Shown: positions 18,336-26,669 of the stretch, in pieces
How positions within the stretch are numbered: position 1 is the first letter of the stretch
How the letters are laid out: each line of letters opens with the position of its first letter
Assembly: GCA_016931785.1 (NCBI GenBank)
Contig: JAFGED010000228.1
Location: 1 to 32,962 of the forward strand
DNA: 32,962 bases
DNA from: Anaerolineae bacterium
GTDB lineage: Bacteria > Chloroflexota > Anaerolineae > B4-G1
Reading direction: 5' to 3'
The notes under the pieces: model-generated
Told to the model about the DNA's origin: nothing
The model's database searches: none
Seen by the model: the letters and a program-made list of their open reading frames with translations, nothing else
Made by a program: the position numbers and the translations under genes

Positions 18336-18980
18336 ATGCTGCCGATTCACACGGTATTCCTTATCTTGATGGTTCTATTCGGCCTGATCGGCGGCCTGCG
18401 CGGCTGGGCCAAGGAGATCATCGTGGTCTGCAGCGTGATCGTGGCCTTGTTCTTCCAGCATGTGCTATTACTCCCGATGCTGCCGTTCAGAGATTTATTT
18501 TACAACCTGGCCCCGCAAACCCGGTTCTACACACGCACCGTCGTGTTCATCATCATCTCCATCTTCGGGTACGCCAGCCCGACGGTGATCGGCAGGATCG
18601 GGGCGAAGGTGGCCCGCGAGCGGCTGCAGGATATCCTGCTGGGCTTTTTTATCGGCCTGCTTAACGGGTTCCTCATCATCGGCACGATACTCGCCTTTCT
18701 CGACATGTCCCAGTTCGGCGTGCCCGAGGATCAGCGAGGGATCCAGCAGAAGGTAGATGAGAACGGCAACCCGGTGTACGACGAGGACGGCAACCCGGTG
18801 ACGGAGATTGTCTACTATCCCGGCGCTGAGGGGATTGGAGGCATAAAGCCCCCAGAGCCTGAGACCACCTCGTCAAATCTCTTGGCCATTCTGCCGCCGA
18901 GGATTATCGAACAGTCGGAGGTGGCGCTGTATCTGGCGGTAGCGCTTTCGTTCGTATTTGTGCTGATCGTGTTTATATGA
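18336..18980 (+). CDS. CvpA-like membrane protein
   Basis: The product has 214 residues and about four hydrophobic helices: residues 5-21, 29-50, 67-87 and 105-128, plus one at the C terminus (193-214). The N-terminal half has the pattern of the CvpA/colicin V production family: a first helix ending GLIGGLRGWAKEI, and a later RLQDILLGFFIGLLNGFLIIGTIL. Between the fourth and last helices is a polar loop with a tandem DENGNPV/DEDGNPV motif and an acidic, proline-rich stretch. The start codon follows the murG stop directly, with GGGAGGGGGG in front, and its TGA overlaps a possible ATG of murC. The role in this cluster is unknown, and the CvpA assignment is moderate. Confidence 0.68.
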   Translation: MLPIHTVFLILMVLFGLIGGLRGWAKEIIVVCSVIVALFFQHVLLLPMLPFRDLFYNLAPQTRFYTRTVVFIIISIFGYASPTVIGRIGAKVARERLQDILLGFFIGLLNGFLIIGTILAFLDMSQFGVPEDQRGIQQKVDENGNPVYDEDGNPVTEIVYYPGAEGIGGIKPPEPETTSSNLLAILPPRIIEQSEVALYLAVALSFVFVLIVFI

Positions 18981-18991
18981 TTGAGGATAGC

Positions 18992-20461
18992 ATGCAATTT
19001 CGCGGCAAGCACGTGCATTTCGTCGGCATCGGCGGGGCCGGACTTTCGGCCATCGCCCGTGTGCTGATGGAGCAAGGTGCTGCGGTGTCCGGCTCGGATT
19101 TGGTGCTCTCGCGGGTGGCGGAGGCGCTGGCGCGGGACGGGGCCAGCGTCTTCGCCGGACACCGGGCGGAAAACGTGCGCGGCGCGGATTTGGTCGTGGC
19201 CTCCTCGGCGGTGCCTCCGTCCAACGTGGAGATACAGGCGGCTCAGGCGGCCGGTACCCCGGTGATGAGGCGCCCCGAGTTCCTCGGCCGGTTGATGGAG
19301 GATCGCGTGGGTGTGGCGGTGGCCGGCACGCACGGCAAGACGACGACGACGGCGATGATCGCTTCCATCCTGCTGGATGCCGGGCGCGATCCGACGTTCA
19401 TCGTCGGCGGCGTGATCGCCGGGCTGGAGACGAACGCCCGAGCGGGAGCGGGTGAGCTATTCGTTATCGAGGCTGATGAGTACGATCGCACGTTTCTCGG
19501 CTTAAAACCCAGGGTCGCAGTTGTGACCATCGTCGAGCACGACCACCCCGACTGCTACCCGACGTTCGACGATTTTCGGGCAGCGTTCGAAGAGTTCGCG
19601 GCGCTGGTGCCACCCGACGGGCTGCTGCTGGTCTGCTGGGATGACCCGGTGGCGCGGGGCCTCGGCGAGCGGCGACGGGATGCAGGACTGCCGGTGGTGT
19701 TCTTTGGGCTGGGCGAGGGGGCAGAGTGGCGGGCCGAGGAAGTGCGGCCCAACTTTGCCGGGGGCGCCGATTTCCTGGCCGTGCGCGACGGGCAGACGCT
19801 GGGCCTGGTGCGATTGCGAGTGCCGGGCGGGCATAACGCCTCCAACGCAACAGCGGCCCTGGCGGTGGGAGACTATCTCGGCGTGCCTTTCCAGATAGCA
19901 CGCGATGCGCTGACCGAGTTTCACGGCGTGGGGCGGCGTTTCGAGATCAAGGGCGAGGCCGATGGCGTGCTCGTGGTGGACGATTACGCCCATCACCCGA
20001 CAGAGATTCGGGCCACGCTGCAAGCGGCGCGCTCTCGCTTTCCGAACCAGGCCCTGTGGGTGGTGTGGCAGCCGCATACCTACAGCCGTACCAAGACGTG
20101 GTTGGACGATTTTGCGCGGGCATTTGACCTGGCCGATCGGGTCATCGTGCTGCCGATCTATGCCTCTCGCGAGAAGGACACATTGGGCCTGACCGACGCT
20201 CAGGTAGCGGCGGCAGTGCGACATCATGACGTGCGTCGCGCGGAATCGCTGGAAGAGGCGGTGGTGTGGTTGGCCACTGAGGTTCGGCCCGGCGACGTGG
20301 TGCTGACGCTGGGCGCAGGGGATGGCGACAAGGTCGGCGAGTGGTTGCTGGAGGTGCTGGAAAACCAGCATGCACAGGTGGTGACCATCGGGCCTCCGGT
20401 TTCGAAGCGGCTCGATCTCGATGCGGGCAAAAACGGAAACAACGCCACAGGAGGATGTTAG
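18992..20461 (+). CDS. murC: UDP-MurNAc--L-alanine ligase MurC
   Basis: Catalyses the first ATP-dependent amino acid addition to UDP-MurNAc. About 489 residues. The N-terminal UDP-binding loop HFVGIGGAGLSAIA, the P-loop GTHGKTTTTAM (residues 112-122), EADEYDRTFL, the H-N-x-x-N region GGHNASNATAAL and the C-terminal VVDDYAHHPTEI are all intact. Two starts compete: ATG 18977, which overlaps the upstream TGA (ATGA), and ATG 18992, which has GAGG five bases ahead. The second is preferred on its Shine-Dalgarno sequence and because MQFRGKHVHFVG is the usual beginning. A 26-residue polar tail past the last conserved helix is longer than usual. Confidence 0.95.
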   Translation: MQFRGKHVHFVGIGGAGLSAIARVLMEQGAAVSGSDLVLSRVAEALARDGASVFAGHRAENVRGADLVVASSAVPPSNVEIQAAQAAGTPVMRRPEFLGRLMEDRVGVAVAGTHGKTTTTAMIASILLDAGRDPTFIVGGVIAGLETNARAGAGELFVIEADEYDRTFLGLKPRVAVVTIVEHDHPDCYPTFDDFRAAFEEFAALVPPDGLLLVCWDDPVARGLGERRRDAGLPVVFFGLGEGAEWRAEEVRPNFAGGADFLAVRDGQTLGLVRLRVPGGHNASNATAALAVGDYLGVPFQIARDALTEFHGVGRRFEIKGEADGVLVVDDYAHHPTEIRATLQAARSRFPNQALWVVWQPHTYSRTKTWLDDFARAFDLADRVIVLPIYASREKDTLGLTDAQVAAAVRHHDVRRAESLEEAVVWLATEVRPGDVVLTLGAGDGDKVGEWLLEVLENQHAQVVTIGPPVSKRLDLDAGKNGNNATGGC

Positions 20462-20607
20462 TGAGCGAAGCGAAGAACGACAACAGACGGGGAGGACGGC
20501 TGAAGGGCGTGCGCAGGCGCAAGCGCTCTAAGCAGACGTTCACCTGCGAGGTGATGGCTTTCAAGATGCGCTTGGTGAAAGAGAGATCCGAGGATAACGA
20601 CAAGTAG
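20461..20607 (+). CDS. Short basic protein (48 aa) between murC and the dehydratase, unknown
   Basis: A GTG start shares one base with the murC stop (TAGTG) and has GGAGG at the right distance (CACAGGAGGATGTTA before it), so translation is plausible. The product is very basic in its first half (NRRGGRLKGVRRRKRSKQ), then CEVMAFKMRLVKERSEDNDK. There is no membrane helix, and it contains one cysteine. The composition suggests nucleic-acid or ribosome contact, but no family is recognised. It is shorter than usual gene-calling cut-offs and could be missed. It may be a chance frame kept open by GC content, but the ribosome-binding site and tight packing argue for a real gene. Confidence 0.5.
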   Translation: MSEAKNDNRRGGRLKGVRRRKRSKQTFTCEVMAFKMRLVKERSEDNDK

Positions 20608-20618
20608 GGGTTAGTCGA

Positions 20619-21758
20619 GTGATGGGTGGTAGCGAGGAGATGCAGGGCTTTTTTGGAGGAGCGTTTCGGGGGATGCCGGTTCTGGTGACCGGCCACACCG
20701 GTTTCAAAGGCTCCTGGCTGAGCATCTGGTTGAGGGAACTTGGAGCCAAGGTGATCGGCTACAGCGTGGACGTCCCGACCGCGCCGAGCAATTTTGAGGC
20801 GTCGCGCTTGGGCCAGCGGATGACGGATGTGCGCGGCGATGTGCGGGACTTGGACGCGCTGTGCCGGGTGATCGACGAGCACAAGCCGCAGGCCGTCTTT
20901 CACCTGGCAGCCCAGCCGATCGTGCGCCTGTCCTACGCCGAGCCGAAAGGGACTTTCGACGTCAACGTCGGCGGCACGGTCAATTTGCTGGAGGCGGTGC
21001 GGCTGACCGATTCGGTCGAGGCCGTGGTGTGCATCACCAGCGACAAATGCTACGAGAATCGAGAGTGGCTGTGGGGCTACCGGGAGATCGACCGCCTCGG
21101 CGGTCACGATCCGTACAGCGCCAGCAAGGCGATGGCGGAATTGGCCGTCGCGTCTTACCGGCGCTCGTTCTTTTCCGTGGATATGGCCGACGAGGTGTGT
21201 TTGGCCTCCGCGCGGGCCGGCAACGTGATCGGCGGGGGCGATTGGGCGCAGGATCGATTGGTGGTGGACTGCATGTGCGCGTTGATGGCTGGCCAGCCGA
21301 TCCCCGTCCGCAACCCGCATGCGGTACGCCCGTGGCAGCTCGTCCTCGAGCCGCTGAGCGGATATCTGTGGCTGGCGGCAAAGCTGCTGCAGGAGGACGG
21401 CGGGCGATATGCTGAGGCGTGGAATTTTGCCCCGCCTGGAAGCGTGTCCGTCAGCGTCGGCGATCTGGTGCAAAAGCTGATCGAGCTGTGGGGGGCGGGT
21501 GAGTGGCAGGATTTGAGCGCGAACCAGGCCCAAGCGCCACACGAGACCGGCCTTTTGCGGTTGAGTTGGGAAAAGGCGGCGAATCGTCTCGGTTGGCGGC
21601 CGGTCTACGACTGGCACGAGGCGGCGGCTGAGACGGTGAGCTGGTTCAGGGTTTACCACGATCATGGCGCAGATATGGACATGTACGATGCCTGCGTCGG
21701 GCAGATCGCGCGTTACGTGGGCCGCGCGCGTGAGTTGGGGATTCTATGGGCTTTGTGA
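20619..21758 (+). CDS. rfbG: CDP-glucose 4,6-dehydratase-like short-chain dehydrogenase
   Basis: Member of the extended SDR family that converts CDP-glucose to CDP-4-keto-6-deoxyglucose with bound NAD. The 379 residues include the Rossmann loop VLVTGHTGFKGSWL (near residues 21-34), HLAAQPIVRLSY, the very characteristic TSDKCYENREWLWGYRE, the YSASK catalytic pair (Tyr and Lys), and RAGNVIGGGDWAQDRLV with RPWQLVLEPLSGYL. These are RfbG features. It has no rfbF (cytidylyltransferase) or other deoxysugar gene next to it, and it interrupts murC and murB, so its substrate here is uncertain. The start is GTG 20619 or ATG 20622 (AGGGG upstream). It overlaps murB by 13 bases. Confidence 0.88.
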   Translation: MMGGSEEMQGFFGGAFRGMPVLVTGHTGFKGSWLSIWLRELGAKVIGYSVDVPTAPSNFEASRLGQRMTDVRGDVRDLDALCRVIDEHKPQAVFHLAAQPIVRLSYAEPKGTFDVNVGGTVNLLEAVRLTDSVEAVVCITSDKCYENREWLWGYREIDRLGGHDPYSASKAMAELAVASYRRSFFSVDMADEVCLASARAGNVIGGGDWAQDRLVVDCMCALMAGQPIPVRNPHAVRPWQLVLEPLSGYLWLAAKLLQEDGGRYAEAWNFAPPGSVSVSVGDLVQKLIELWGAGEWQDLSANQAQAPHETGLLRLSWEKAANRLGWRPVYDWHEAAAETVSWFRVYHDHGADMDMYDACVGQIARYVGRARELGILWAL

Positions 21759-22735
21759 GCGGTTTGTTGAAGCGTCACCTGCTGTCGTCTGGCAGGAAAG
21801 ACGCTGCTGAGGACTTGCGAATGGCGGCTGGATCCAACCTGGATGGGCTGGCCAAGGCGCTGGGGAAGGGCGTCAAGCGCGACGAGTCGCTGGCACCTTA
21901 TACGGCGATGCGCGTCGGCGGGCCGGCCGACCTGCTCGTCGTCTGCGGGAGCGTGGACGAGGTGGTCGAGGCGGTGGCGCTGGCGCGGCGGCACAGGGTG
22001 AACTGGCTGCTGCTGGGCGGCGGCTGCAACGTGCTGGTCGCCGATAGGGGCGTGCGCGGGTTGGTGATCGTCAACCGCGCGACGTCCATTGTGTTCGATG
22101 GCAACACCGTGTGCGCCGAGGCGGGGGCGCTGCTGGCCATGCTCGCCCGCCAGGCTGTCGAGCGCGGCTTGGGCGGACTGGAGTGGGCCGCCGGACTGCC
22201 GGGCGCCGTGGGCGGGGCAGTGGTTGGCAACGCCGGAGCTTTCGAGGGCGACGTCGCAGGCGTGCTGCTCAGCGCGACGGTGCTGGGGCCAGACGGCCAA
22301 GTTGTAGAGAGGCCGAACGAGTGGTTCGAGTTCGACTATCGCTTGAGCCGCATCAAGCGGGAGAAACCCGGCCAGCGCTCTGTGGTGCTGGCGGCGACGT
22401 TTGGCCTGGAGCCGGGCGATCCGCAGGCTCTGGCGGCACGGGCGAGCGAGATCCTGGAGTGGCGCAGGACACGCCATCCCTCCGGGGCGACGATGGGATC
22501 GACCTTTAAGAATCCTCCGGACGGCCACGCGGGGTACCTGATCGAGCAGGCCGGGCTGCGCGGATGCTTCATCGGCGGGGCGCAGATTTCAGAGCTGCAC
22601 GGCAATTTCTTTATGAACACCGGCGACGCGACGGCGGCGGACGTCCTGGCGCTGATCGAGTACGCGCGGACCGAGGTGAAACGGCGGTTTGACGTGGATC
22701 TGGGGCTGGAGATCGAGTTGGTGGGAGAGTGGTAG
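21746..22735 (+). CDS. murB: UDP-N-acetylenolpyruvoylglucosamine reductase MurB
   Basis: FAD- and NADPH-dependent reduction of UDP-GlcNAc-enolpyruvate to UDP-MurNAc. The 329-residue protein has the FAD-binding signatures [24 protein letters not shown] and [23 protein letters not shown], the FDYRLSRIK region, and GSTFKNP with the catalytic serine, ending with [11 protein letters not shown] and [18 protein letters not shown]. The ATG lies inside the end of the dehydratase gene, with GGGG five bases ahead. An ATG at 21822 ([10 protein letters not shown]) is an alternative. The first ~30 residues are basic and not conserved in the family. Confidence 0.95.
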   Translation: MGFVSGLLKRHLLSSGRKDAAEDLRMAAGSNLDGLAKALGKGVKRDESLAPYTAMRVGGPADLLVVCGSVDEVVEAVALARRHRVNWLLLGGGCNVLVADRGVRGLVIVNRATSIVFDGNTVCAEAGALLAMLARQAVERGLGGLEWAAGLPGAVGGAVVGNAGAFEGDVAGVLLSATVLGPDGQVVERPNEWFEFDYRLSRIKREKPGQRSVVLAATFGLEPGDPQALAARASEILEWRRTRHPSGATMGSTFKNPPDGHAGYLIEQAGLRGCFIGGAQISELHGNFFMNTGDATAADVLALIEYARTEVKRRFDVDLGLEIELVGEW

Positions 22736-22736
22736 G

Positions 22737-23873
22737 TTGGCGAGGAAAAAGATCCGCGTGGGCATCGTCTTTGGCGGGCGGTCGGGGGAGCACGAGGTGT
22801 CCCTCGTCTCCGCCCAATCGGTGATGGACGCCATCGACAAGGAGAAATACGAGGTCGTGCCCATCGGCATCACCAAGGAAGGGCGGTGGATCGCTTCAGG
22901 CGACCCGATGAAGGCGCTGCAGGCGGGTGACGCGGAGGCGAGCCGCCCGGCGGCGCTCTTGGGCGATCCTTCCCGCCGCGGCCTGATGCGGCTCGAGGAC
23001 ACGGAGCAGGCCATCGAGGCAACGCGCCTGGCGGAGCTGGACGTCGTCTTCCCGGTGCTGCACGGCCCGTATGGCGAGGATGGCACGGTGCAGGGTTTGT
23101 TGGAGCTGGCCGGCATCCCTTACGTGGGCGCCGGGGTGATCGGGTCGGCGCTGGGATTGGATAAGGCGGTCTTTAAGGACGTGATGCGGGGCCGCGGGTT
23201 TCCCGTCGTGGATCAGGTGCTGCTCAAGCGCAAGGAGTGGGACGCCGATCCTGAAGGGGTGATGGATCGGGTCGAGGCGGCGCTGGACTATCCGGTCTTT
23301 ACCAAGCCGGCCAACCTGGGTTCGAGCGTGGGTATCAGCAAGTGTGATAATCGGGCCGAGCTGGCGGCCGGCCTGGCAGATGCGGCGCGCTACGACCGCA
23401 AGCTGATCGTCGAGGAGGGGGTGCCGGCGGCACGCGAGATCGAGGTCAGCGTATTGGGCAATGACGATCCCATCGCCTCGCTGCCGGGCGAGGTCATCCC
23501 CAGCCGCGAGTTTTACAGCTACGAGTCCAAGTACTTTGACGAGGGCGAGGATGCGTCCGAGTTGTTGATCCCGGCCCCGCTCTCGCCAGAGATGGCCGAG
23601 CGTGTGCGCGAGCTGGCGGTGGAGGTCTACAAGGCGATCGATTGCGCCGGGATGGCGCGGGCCGATTTCCTGCTCTCCGCCGAGACGGGCGAGCTGTACG
23701 TGAACGAGGTCAACACCATTCCGGGGTTCACGTCGATCAGCATGTACCCCAAGCTGTGGGAGGCCACCGGCATCTCTTACCCGGAGCTGATCGACCGGTT
23801 GATCGAGTTGGCGGTCGAGCGGTACGAGGACAAGGGGCGCTCGGAAACCTCGTATCGGACGCCGGGAAATTGA
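22737..23873 (+). CDS. ddl: D-alanine--D-alanine ligase
   Basis: ATP-grasp enzyme that makes the D-Ala-D-Ala used by MurF. 378 residues from a TTG start, one base after the murB stop, with GGGAGAG in front. A longer open frame into murB is not family-like. Motifs include [19 protein letters not shown] (N-terminal glycine loop and Glu), [22 protein letters not shown], the ATP-binding [15 protein letters not shown], and the C-terminal metal-binding GMARADFLL and [21 protein letters not shown]. The family is close to the DdlA/VanA-like larger type. It completes the set of stem-peptide genes in the cluster. Confidence 0.96.
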   Translation: MARKKIRVGIVFGGRSGEHEVSLVSAQSVMDAIDKEKYEVVPIGITKEGRWIASGDPMKALQAGDAEASRPAALLGDPSRRGLMRLEDTEQAIEATRLAELDVVFPVLHGPYGEDGTVQGLLELAGIPYVGAGVIGSALGLDKAVFKDVMRGRGFPVVDQVLLKRKEWDADPEGVMDRVEAALDYPVFTKPANLGSSVGISKCDNRAELAAGLADAARYDRKLIVEEGVPAAREIEVSVLGNDDPIASLPGEVIPSREFYSYESKYFDEGEDASELLIPAPLSPEMAERVRELAVEVYKAIDCAGMARADFLLSAETGELYVNEVNTIPGFTSISMYPKLWEATGISYPELIDRLIELAVERYEDKGRSETSYRTPGN

Positions 23874-23883
23874 GGCGTAGACG

Positions 23884-24072
23884 GTGCCAGGCATTCAGAA
23901 GACGTTCACTAAGGTGAGTCTTCAGGCGCAGAAAAGCGATTTTGCCTATTGGCAGACGCAATCCTATCAAGCGCGCCTGGCGGCTTTGGAACAGATCAGG
24001 CGCGAGTATCATCGGTGGCGATACGGTGCTGAACCAAGATTTCAAAGAGTTTATACAATCGTTAAACGATAA
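23884..24072 (+). CDS. Small partner protein of a nucleotidyltransferase module
   Basis: The product has 62 residues, with a GTG start preceded by GAGGC eight bases away. The pattern KTFTKVSLQAQKSDFAYWQTQSY, LEQIRREYHRW, YGAEPRFQRVYTIVKR is one I recall as a widespread short protein in Chloroflexota and cyanobacteria that is always followed, with an overlap, by a minimal nucleotidyltransferase. That arrangement suggests a toxin-antitoxin-like pair, though function is not established. The last 47 bases overlap the next gene. It appears intact, whereas its partner is frameshifted. Its insertion between ddl and ftsQ is unusual. Confidence 0.72.
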   Translation: MPGIQKTFTKVSLQAQKSDFAYWQTQSYQARLAALEQIRREYHRWRYGAEPRFQRVYTIVKR

Positions 24073-24468
24073 CCACGTCCGGTATCTGGTTATCGGCGGT
24101 TACGCCGTCGCGCTACACGGTCACCCGCGTTATACCAAAGGTTTGGACGTGTGGATTGAGATGAATCCCGAAAACGCAGGCAGAATGGTCGAAGCACTGA
24201 GGCAGTTTGGGTTTGAATCGCTGGGGCTGCAGCCCGCCGACTTTTTAGCATCCGATCAGGTCGTTCAGCTTGGATATCCACCTAACCGAATCGACATCAT
24301 CACGACGCCGCAGGGAGTGGATTTTGAAAGCTGTTATGCGTCGCGGGTTGAAGTTGAGAGATCGATGAGGTCAGGGTCAACTTTATCGATCTGGAAAATC
24401 TCAAGGAGAATAAGAAGGCATCCGGGCGGTTGCAGGATTTGGCCGATTTGGAGAATTTGGGGCAGTAG
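24026..24468 (+). pseudogene. Frameshifted minimal nucleotidyltransferase (MNT-like) of the module
   Basis: The N-terminal 110-odd residues are intact: NQDFKEFIQSLNDNHVRYLVIGGYAVALHGHPRYTKGLDVWIE is the nucleotidyltransferase beginning, with GG and the D-x-W (DVW) position. At 24357-24360 the sequence reads GAGAG where the frame needs GAG. Removing two bases restores IDEVRVNFIDLENLKENKK and ASGRLQDLADLENLGQ, ending in TAG at 24466-24468, which is the family's normal C terminus. In the observed frame the protein continues to 24496 with unrelated Trp- and Arg-rich sequence. The best reading is a 2-base duplication (GA) that truncated the gene, or a sequencing error. The GTG start at 24026 overlaps the partner gene. 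Confidence 0.78.
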
Positions 24469-24492
24469 CGTCACGTACAGGGTTTGTGACCT

Positions 24493-25281
24493 ATGAGGTC
24501 TGCAAGAAGGCAGCGAACGACGCGAAGAAGGTTTGAGACTGCGGGCACGCTCGTCATGGGCCGGGCGCACGTGCCGGCGCCGCCGCGGCTGCGTTGGCTG
24601 TGGCGGGGGCTGTTGGTGCTGGCGCTCGTGGTGGCGGCGCTGGCGCTGTGGGTGCTGCTCGACGATCTCTTTTACGTCTACCAGGCCGACGTGGAGGGCA
24701 CGGTCCGGCTGTCGCCCGAGGAAGTCTTTTGGGCCAGCGACCTGCCCGGCCTTCACGTCCTTTGGGTGAACGCAGGCGCTATCGAGGCCCAGATATTGGC
24801 GGCGCTGCCGAGCCTCGAGAGCGCCGAGGTGGCCTGCAGGTTGCCGTCGAATTGTACGATCACCGTCGTGGAGCGGCAGCCGAGGATGATGTGGAGCGAC
24901 GGCGGGCAGCTGTGGGGCGTGGACACCAACGGCGTGATCTTTCCGGCCGAGGCGGCGATCACCGAGGCCTGGGTGGTGCGGGGACCGCTGCCCAAGGATA
25001 AGGATGGCTTATTGGCGGAGCCTGCGCGTATCGCGCTGGCCGAGTTGTGGGCGTCCGGCGTCGCGATGTCGCCGGAGCTTGCCTACGTGCCGGCCCGGGG
25101 ATTTGCGATCACGGACGAGCGGGGTTGGCGCGTGATCGTGGGCCAGGGGACAGGGGTGCGCGAGCGGTTGCAGACCTTGGAGGTGGTGGCGGCTCACTTG
25201 GAGGCACAAGGAGTGACGCCCAAATTTGTGGACGTGCGCTTTCCCGAGGCGCCGTATTATTCGTTGACGAATGAGTGGTGA
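24493..25281 (+). CDS. ftsQ: FtsQ-like division protein (POTRA domain)
   Basis: Bitopic membrane protein of the divisome, partner of FtsL/FtsB. 262 residues: basic N terminus (RRQRTTRRRF), membrane helix at about residues 36-56 (LLVLALVVAALALWVLL), then a POTRA domain (YVYQADVEGTVRLSPEEVFWAS, LHVLWVNAGAIEAQILAALPSLESAEV, ITVVERQPRMMW) and a C-terminal beta-rich domain (GVDTNGVIFPAEA). ATG 24493 has no strong Shine-Dalgarno sequence. ATG 24556 would still keep the helix. Position before ftsA and ftsZ is canonical. The gene starts 24 bp after the broken nucleotidyltransferase's restored stop, so the insertion may have altered its expression. Confidence 0.85.
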   Translation: MRSARRQRTTRRRFETAGTLVMGRAHVPAPPRLRWLWRGLLVLALVVAALALWVLLDDLFYVYQADVEGTVRLSPEEVFWASDLPGLHVLWVNAGAIEAQILAALPSLESAEVACRLPSNCTITVVERQPRMMWSDGGQLWGVDTNGVIFPAEAAITEAWVVRGPLPKDKDGLLAEPARIALAELWASGVAMSPELAYVPARGFAITDERGWRVIVGQGTGVRERLQTLEVVAAHLEAQGVTPKFVDVRFPEAPYYSLTNEW

Positions 25282-25289
25282 GGCATTGC

Positions 25290-25350
25290 TTACGTTTCAC
25301 ATTTTACGCATTTGGGTGCGTAAGGGCGTAAAACGTAAAACGTAAAACGT
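25290..25350. repeat. Inverted array of TTTTACG/CGTAAAA units between ftsQ and ftsA
   Basis: Left: TTACGTTTCACATTTTACGC. Right: GGTGCGTAAGGGCG followed by three tandem 7-bp TAAAACG units. The arms can pair into a long imperfect hairpin in the 84-bp gap. It has no T tract after the stem and lies just before the ftsA ribosome-binding site (GCGAGG). Confidence 0.65.
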
Positions 25351-25365
25351 CATAGCGAGGTCACC

Positions 25366-26586
25366 GTGGAACGAACCATTGTCGGTATAGACATAGGCAG
25401 CAGCAAGGTGTGCACCCTGGTAGGCGAGGTGGGTGACGACGGGGAAACGCGCGTTATCGGCGTGGGGCAGGTACCGTCGCGCGGCATCCGCAAGGGCGTG
25501 GTGATCAATGTGGCGGATGCCACGGCTTCCATCGCTGCCTCGGTCGGAGAGGCCGAACGGATGTCGGGGTACAAGATCGAGCGGGCCTACGTGGGCTTGA
25601 GCGGCACGCATATCTCGTCTCTCAACAGTCGGGGTGTGGTGGGTATCTCCCGCCGCGAGGACGGGATCGCGGTGGAGGATGTGGACCGGGTGCTGGATGC
25701 GGCGCACGCCATCGCCGTGCCGCACAACCAGGAGGTCGTGCACGTGATCCCCCGGAGTTATGCGGTGGACGGGCAGACCGGCGTGCGCGACCCGGCCGGG
25801 ATGCATGGTTTCCGGCTAGAGGTTGAGGCGCACATCGTCACCGGCTCCACCACCGCGATTCAAAACCTGGTCAAGTGCGTGGAGGGGGCCGGGTTGGAGG
25901 TGGATGAGTTGATCCTGGCGAGCATCGCCGCCGGCAATTCTGTATTGACAGAGACCGAGCGCGAGATGGGGGTCGTCCTGGCCGACATCGGCGCAGGGAC
26001 CACGGATATCGCGATCTTTATCGAGGGCACGGTGTGGCACACGGTCACGTTGGGTGTGGGCGGCGAGTACATCACCGGCGATATTGCCATCGGGCTGCGC
26101 CTGCCGCCGACGGCTGCCGAGGAGATGAAAGTGCAACACGGCCATGCCCTCGCGGCCCAGGTATCGCCTGACGAGCACTTTACCGTGCCGACCATTGGCG
26201 GCGGGACCCCCCAGGTGGTGCCGCGCTGGAAGCTGGCAGAGATTATCGAGGCGCGGGTGGAAGAGATCATCTCGATGGTGCAGCAAGAGATCAAGCGCTC
26301 GGGCTACGATGGCCTGCTGCCCGCCGGGATCGTGTTGTGCGGCGGCACGGCGCAGCTCTCTGGCATCCAGGAATTGGGACGTGATACCTTTGAGCTGCCG
26401 GTGCGGATCGGAGCTCCCCGCGATCTCTACGGCCTCGTGGACCGGATTTCGACTCCAGCCCACGCGGTGGGTGCCGGGCTGATGAGGTGGAGTGTGACGA
26501 TGGACACGCGCCCGCAACTTCACAGACCCGTTCCTAATCTTGGCGGGCGCTTTTTCAAGTGGCTCCGGGCGCTTTTGCCCGGCTGA
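25366..26586 (+). CDS. ftsA: Cell division protein FtsA
   Basis: Actin-like ATPase that anchors FtsZ filaments to the membrane. 406 residues from a GTG start with GCGAGG upstream. The actin-fold phosphate loops are visible: VGIDIGSSKVCTLVGEV (from residue 4) and DIGAGTTDIAIF (from about residue 206), with GIVLCGGTAQLSGIQEL near the end. The SHS2/1C domain lies in GYKIERAYVGLSGTHI. The C terminus, GRFFKWLRALLPG, is the amphipathic membrane-targeting helix expected of FtsA. It is followed after 83 bp by ftsZ. Confidence 0.95.
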   Translation: MERTIVGIDIGSSKVCTLVGEVGDDGETRVIGVGQVPSRGIRKGVVINVADATASIAASVGEAERMSGYKIERAYVGLSGTHISSLNSRGVVGISRREDGIAVEDVDRVLDAAHAIAVPHNQEVVHVIPRSYAVDGQTGVRDPAGMHGFRLEVEAHIVTGSTTAIQNLVKCVEGAGLEVDELILASIAAGNSVLTETEREMGVVLADIGAGTTDIAIFIEGTVWHTVTLGVGGEYITGDIAIGLRLPPTAAEEMKVQHGHALAAQVSPDEHFTVPTIGGGTPQVVPRWKLAEIIEARVEEIISMVQQEIKRSGYDGLLPAGIVLCGGTAQLSGIQELGRDTFELPVRIGAPRDLYGLVDRISTPAHAVGAGLMRWSVTMDTRPQLHRPVPNLGGRFFKWLRALLPG

Positions 26587-26669
26587 TGGATGGTGAATGA
26601 AGAACGATGACGAGAGACACGCAAGTTACAGGTTTTGCATCAATCTTTCATCACAATAGGAGGCTCGAA

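Noticed and set aside
20142-21665. Long open frame on the minus strand opposite murC and the dehydratase (507 codons)
   Set aside because: It is antisense to two well-identified genes, its product lacks domain-like sequence, and long antisense frames are expected in GC-rich coding DNA.
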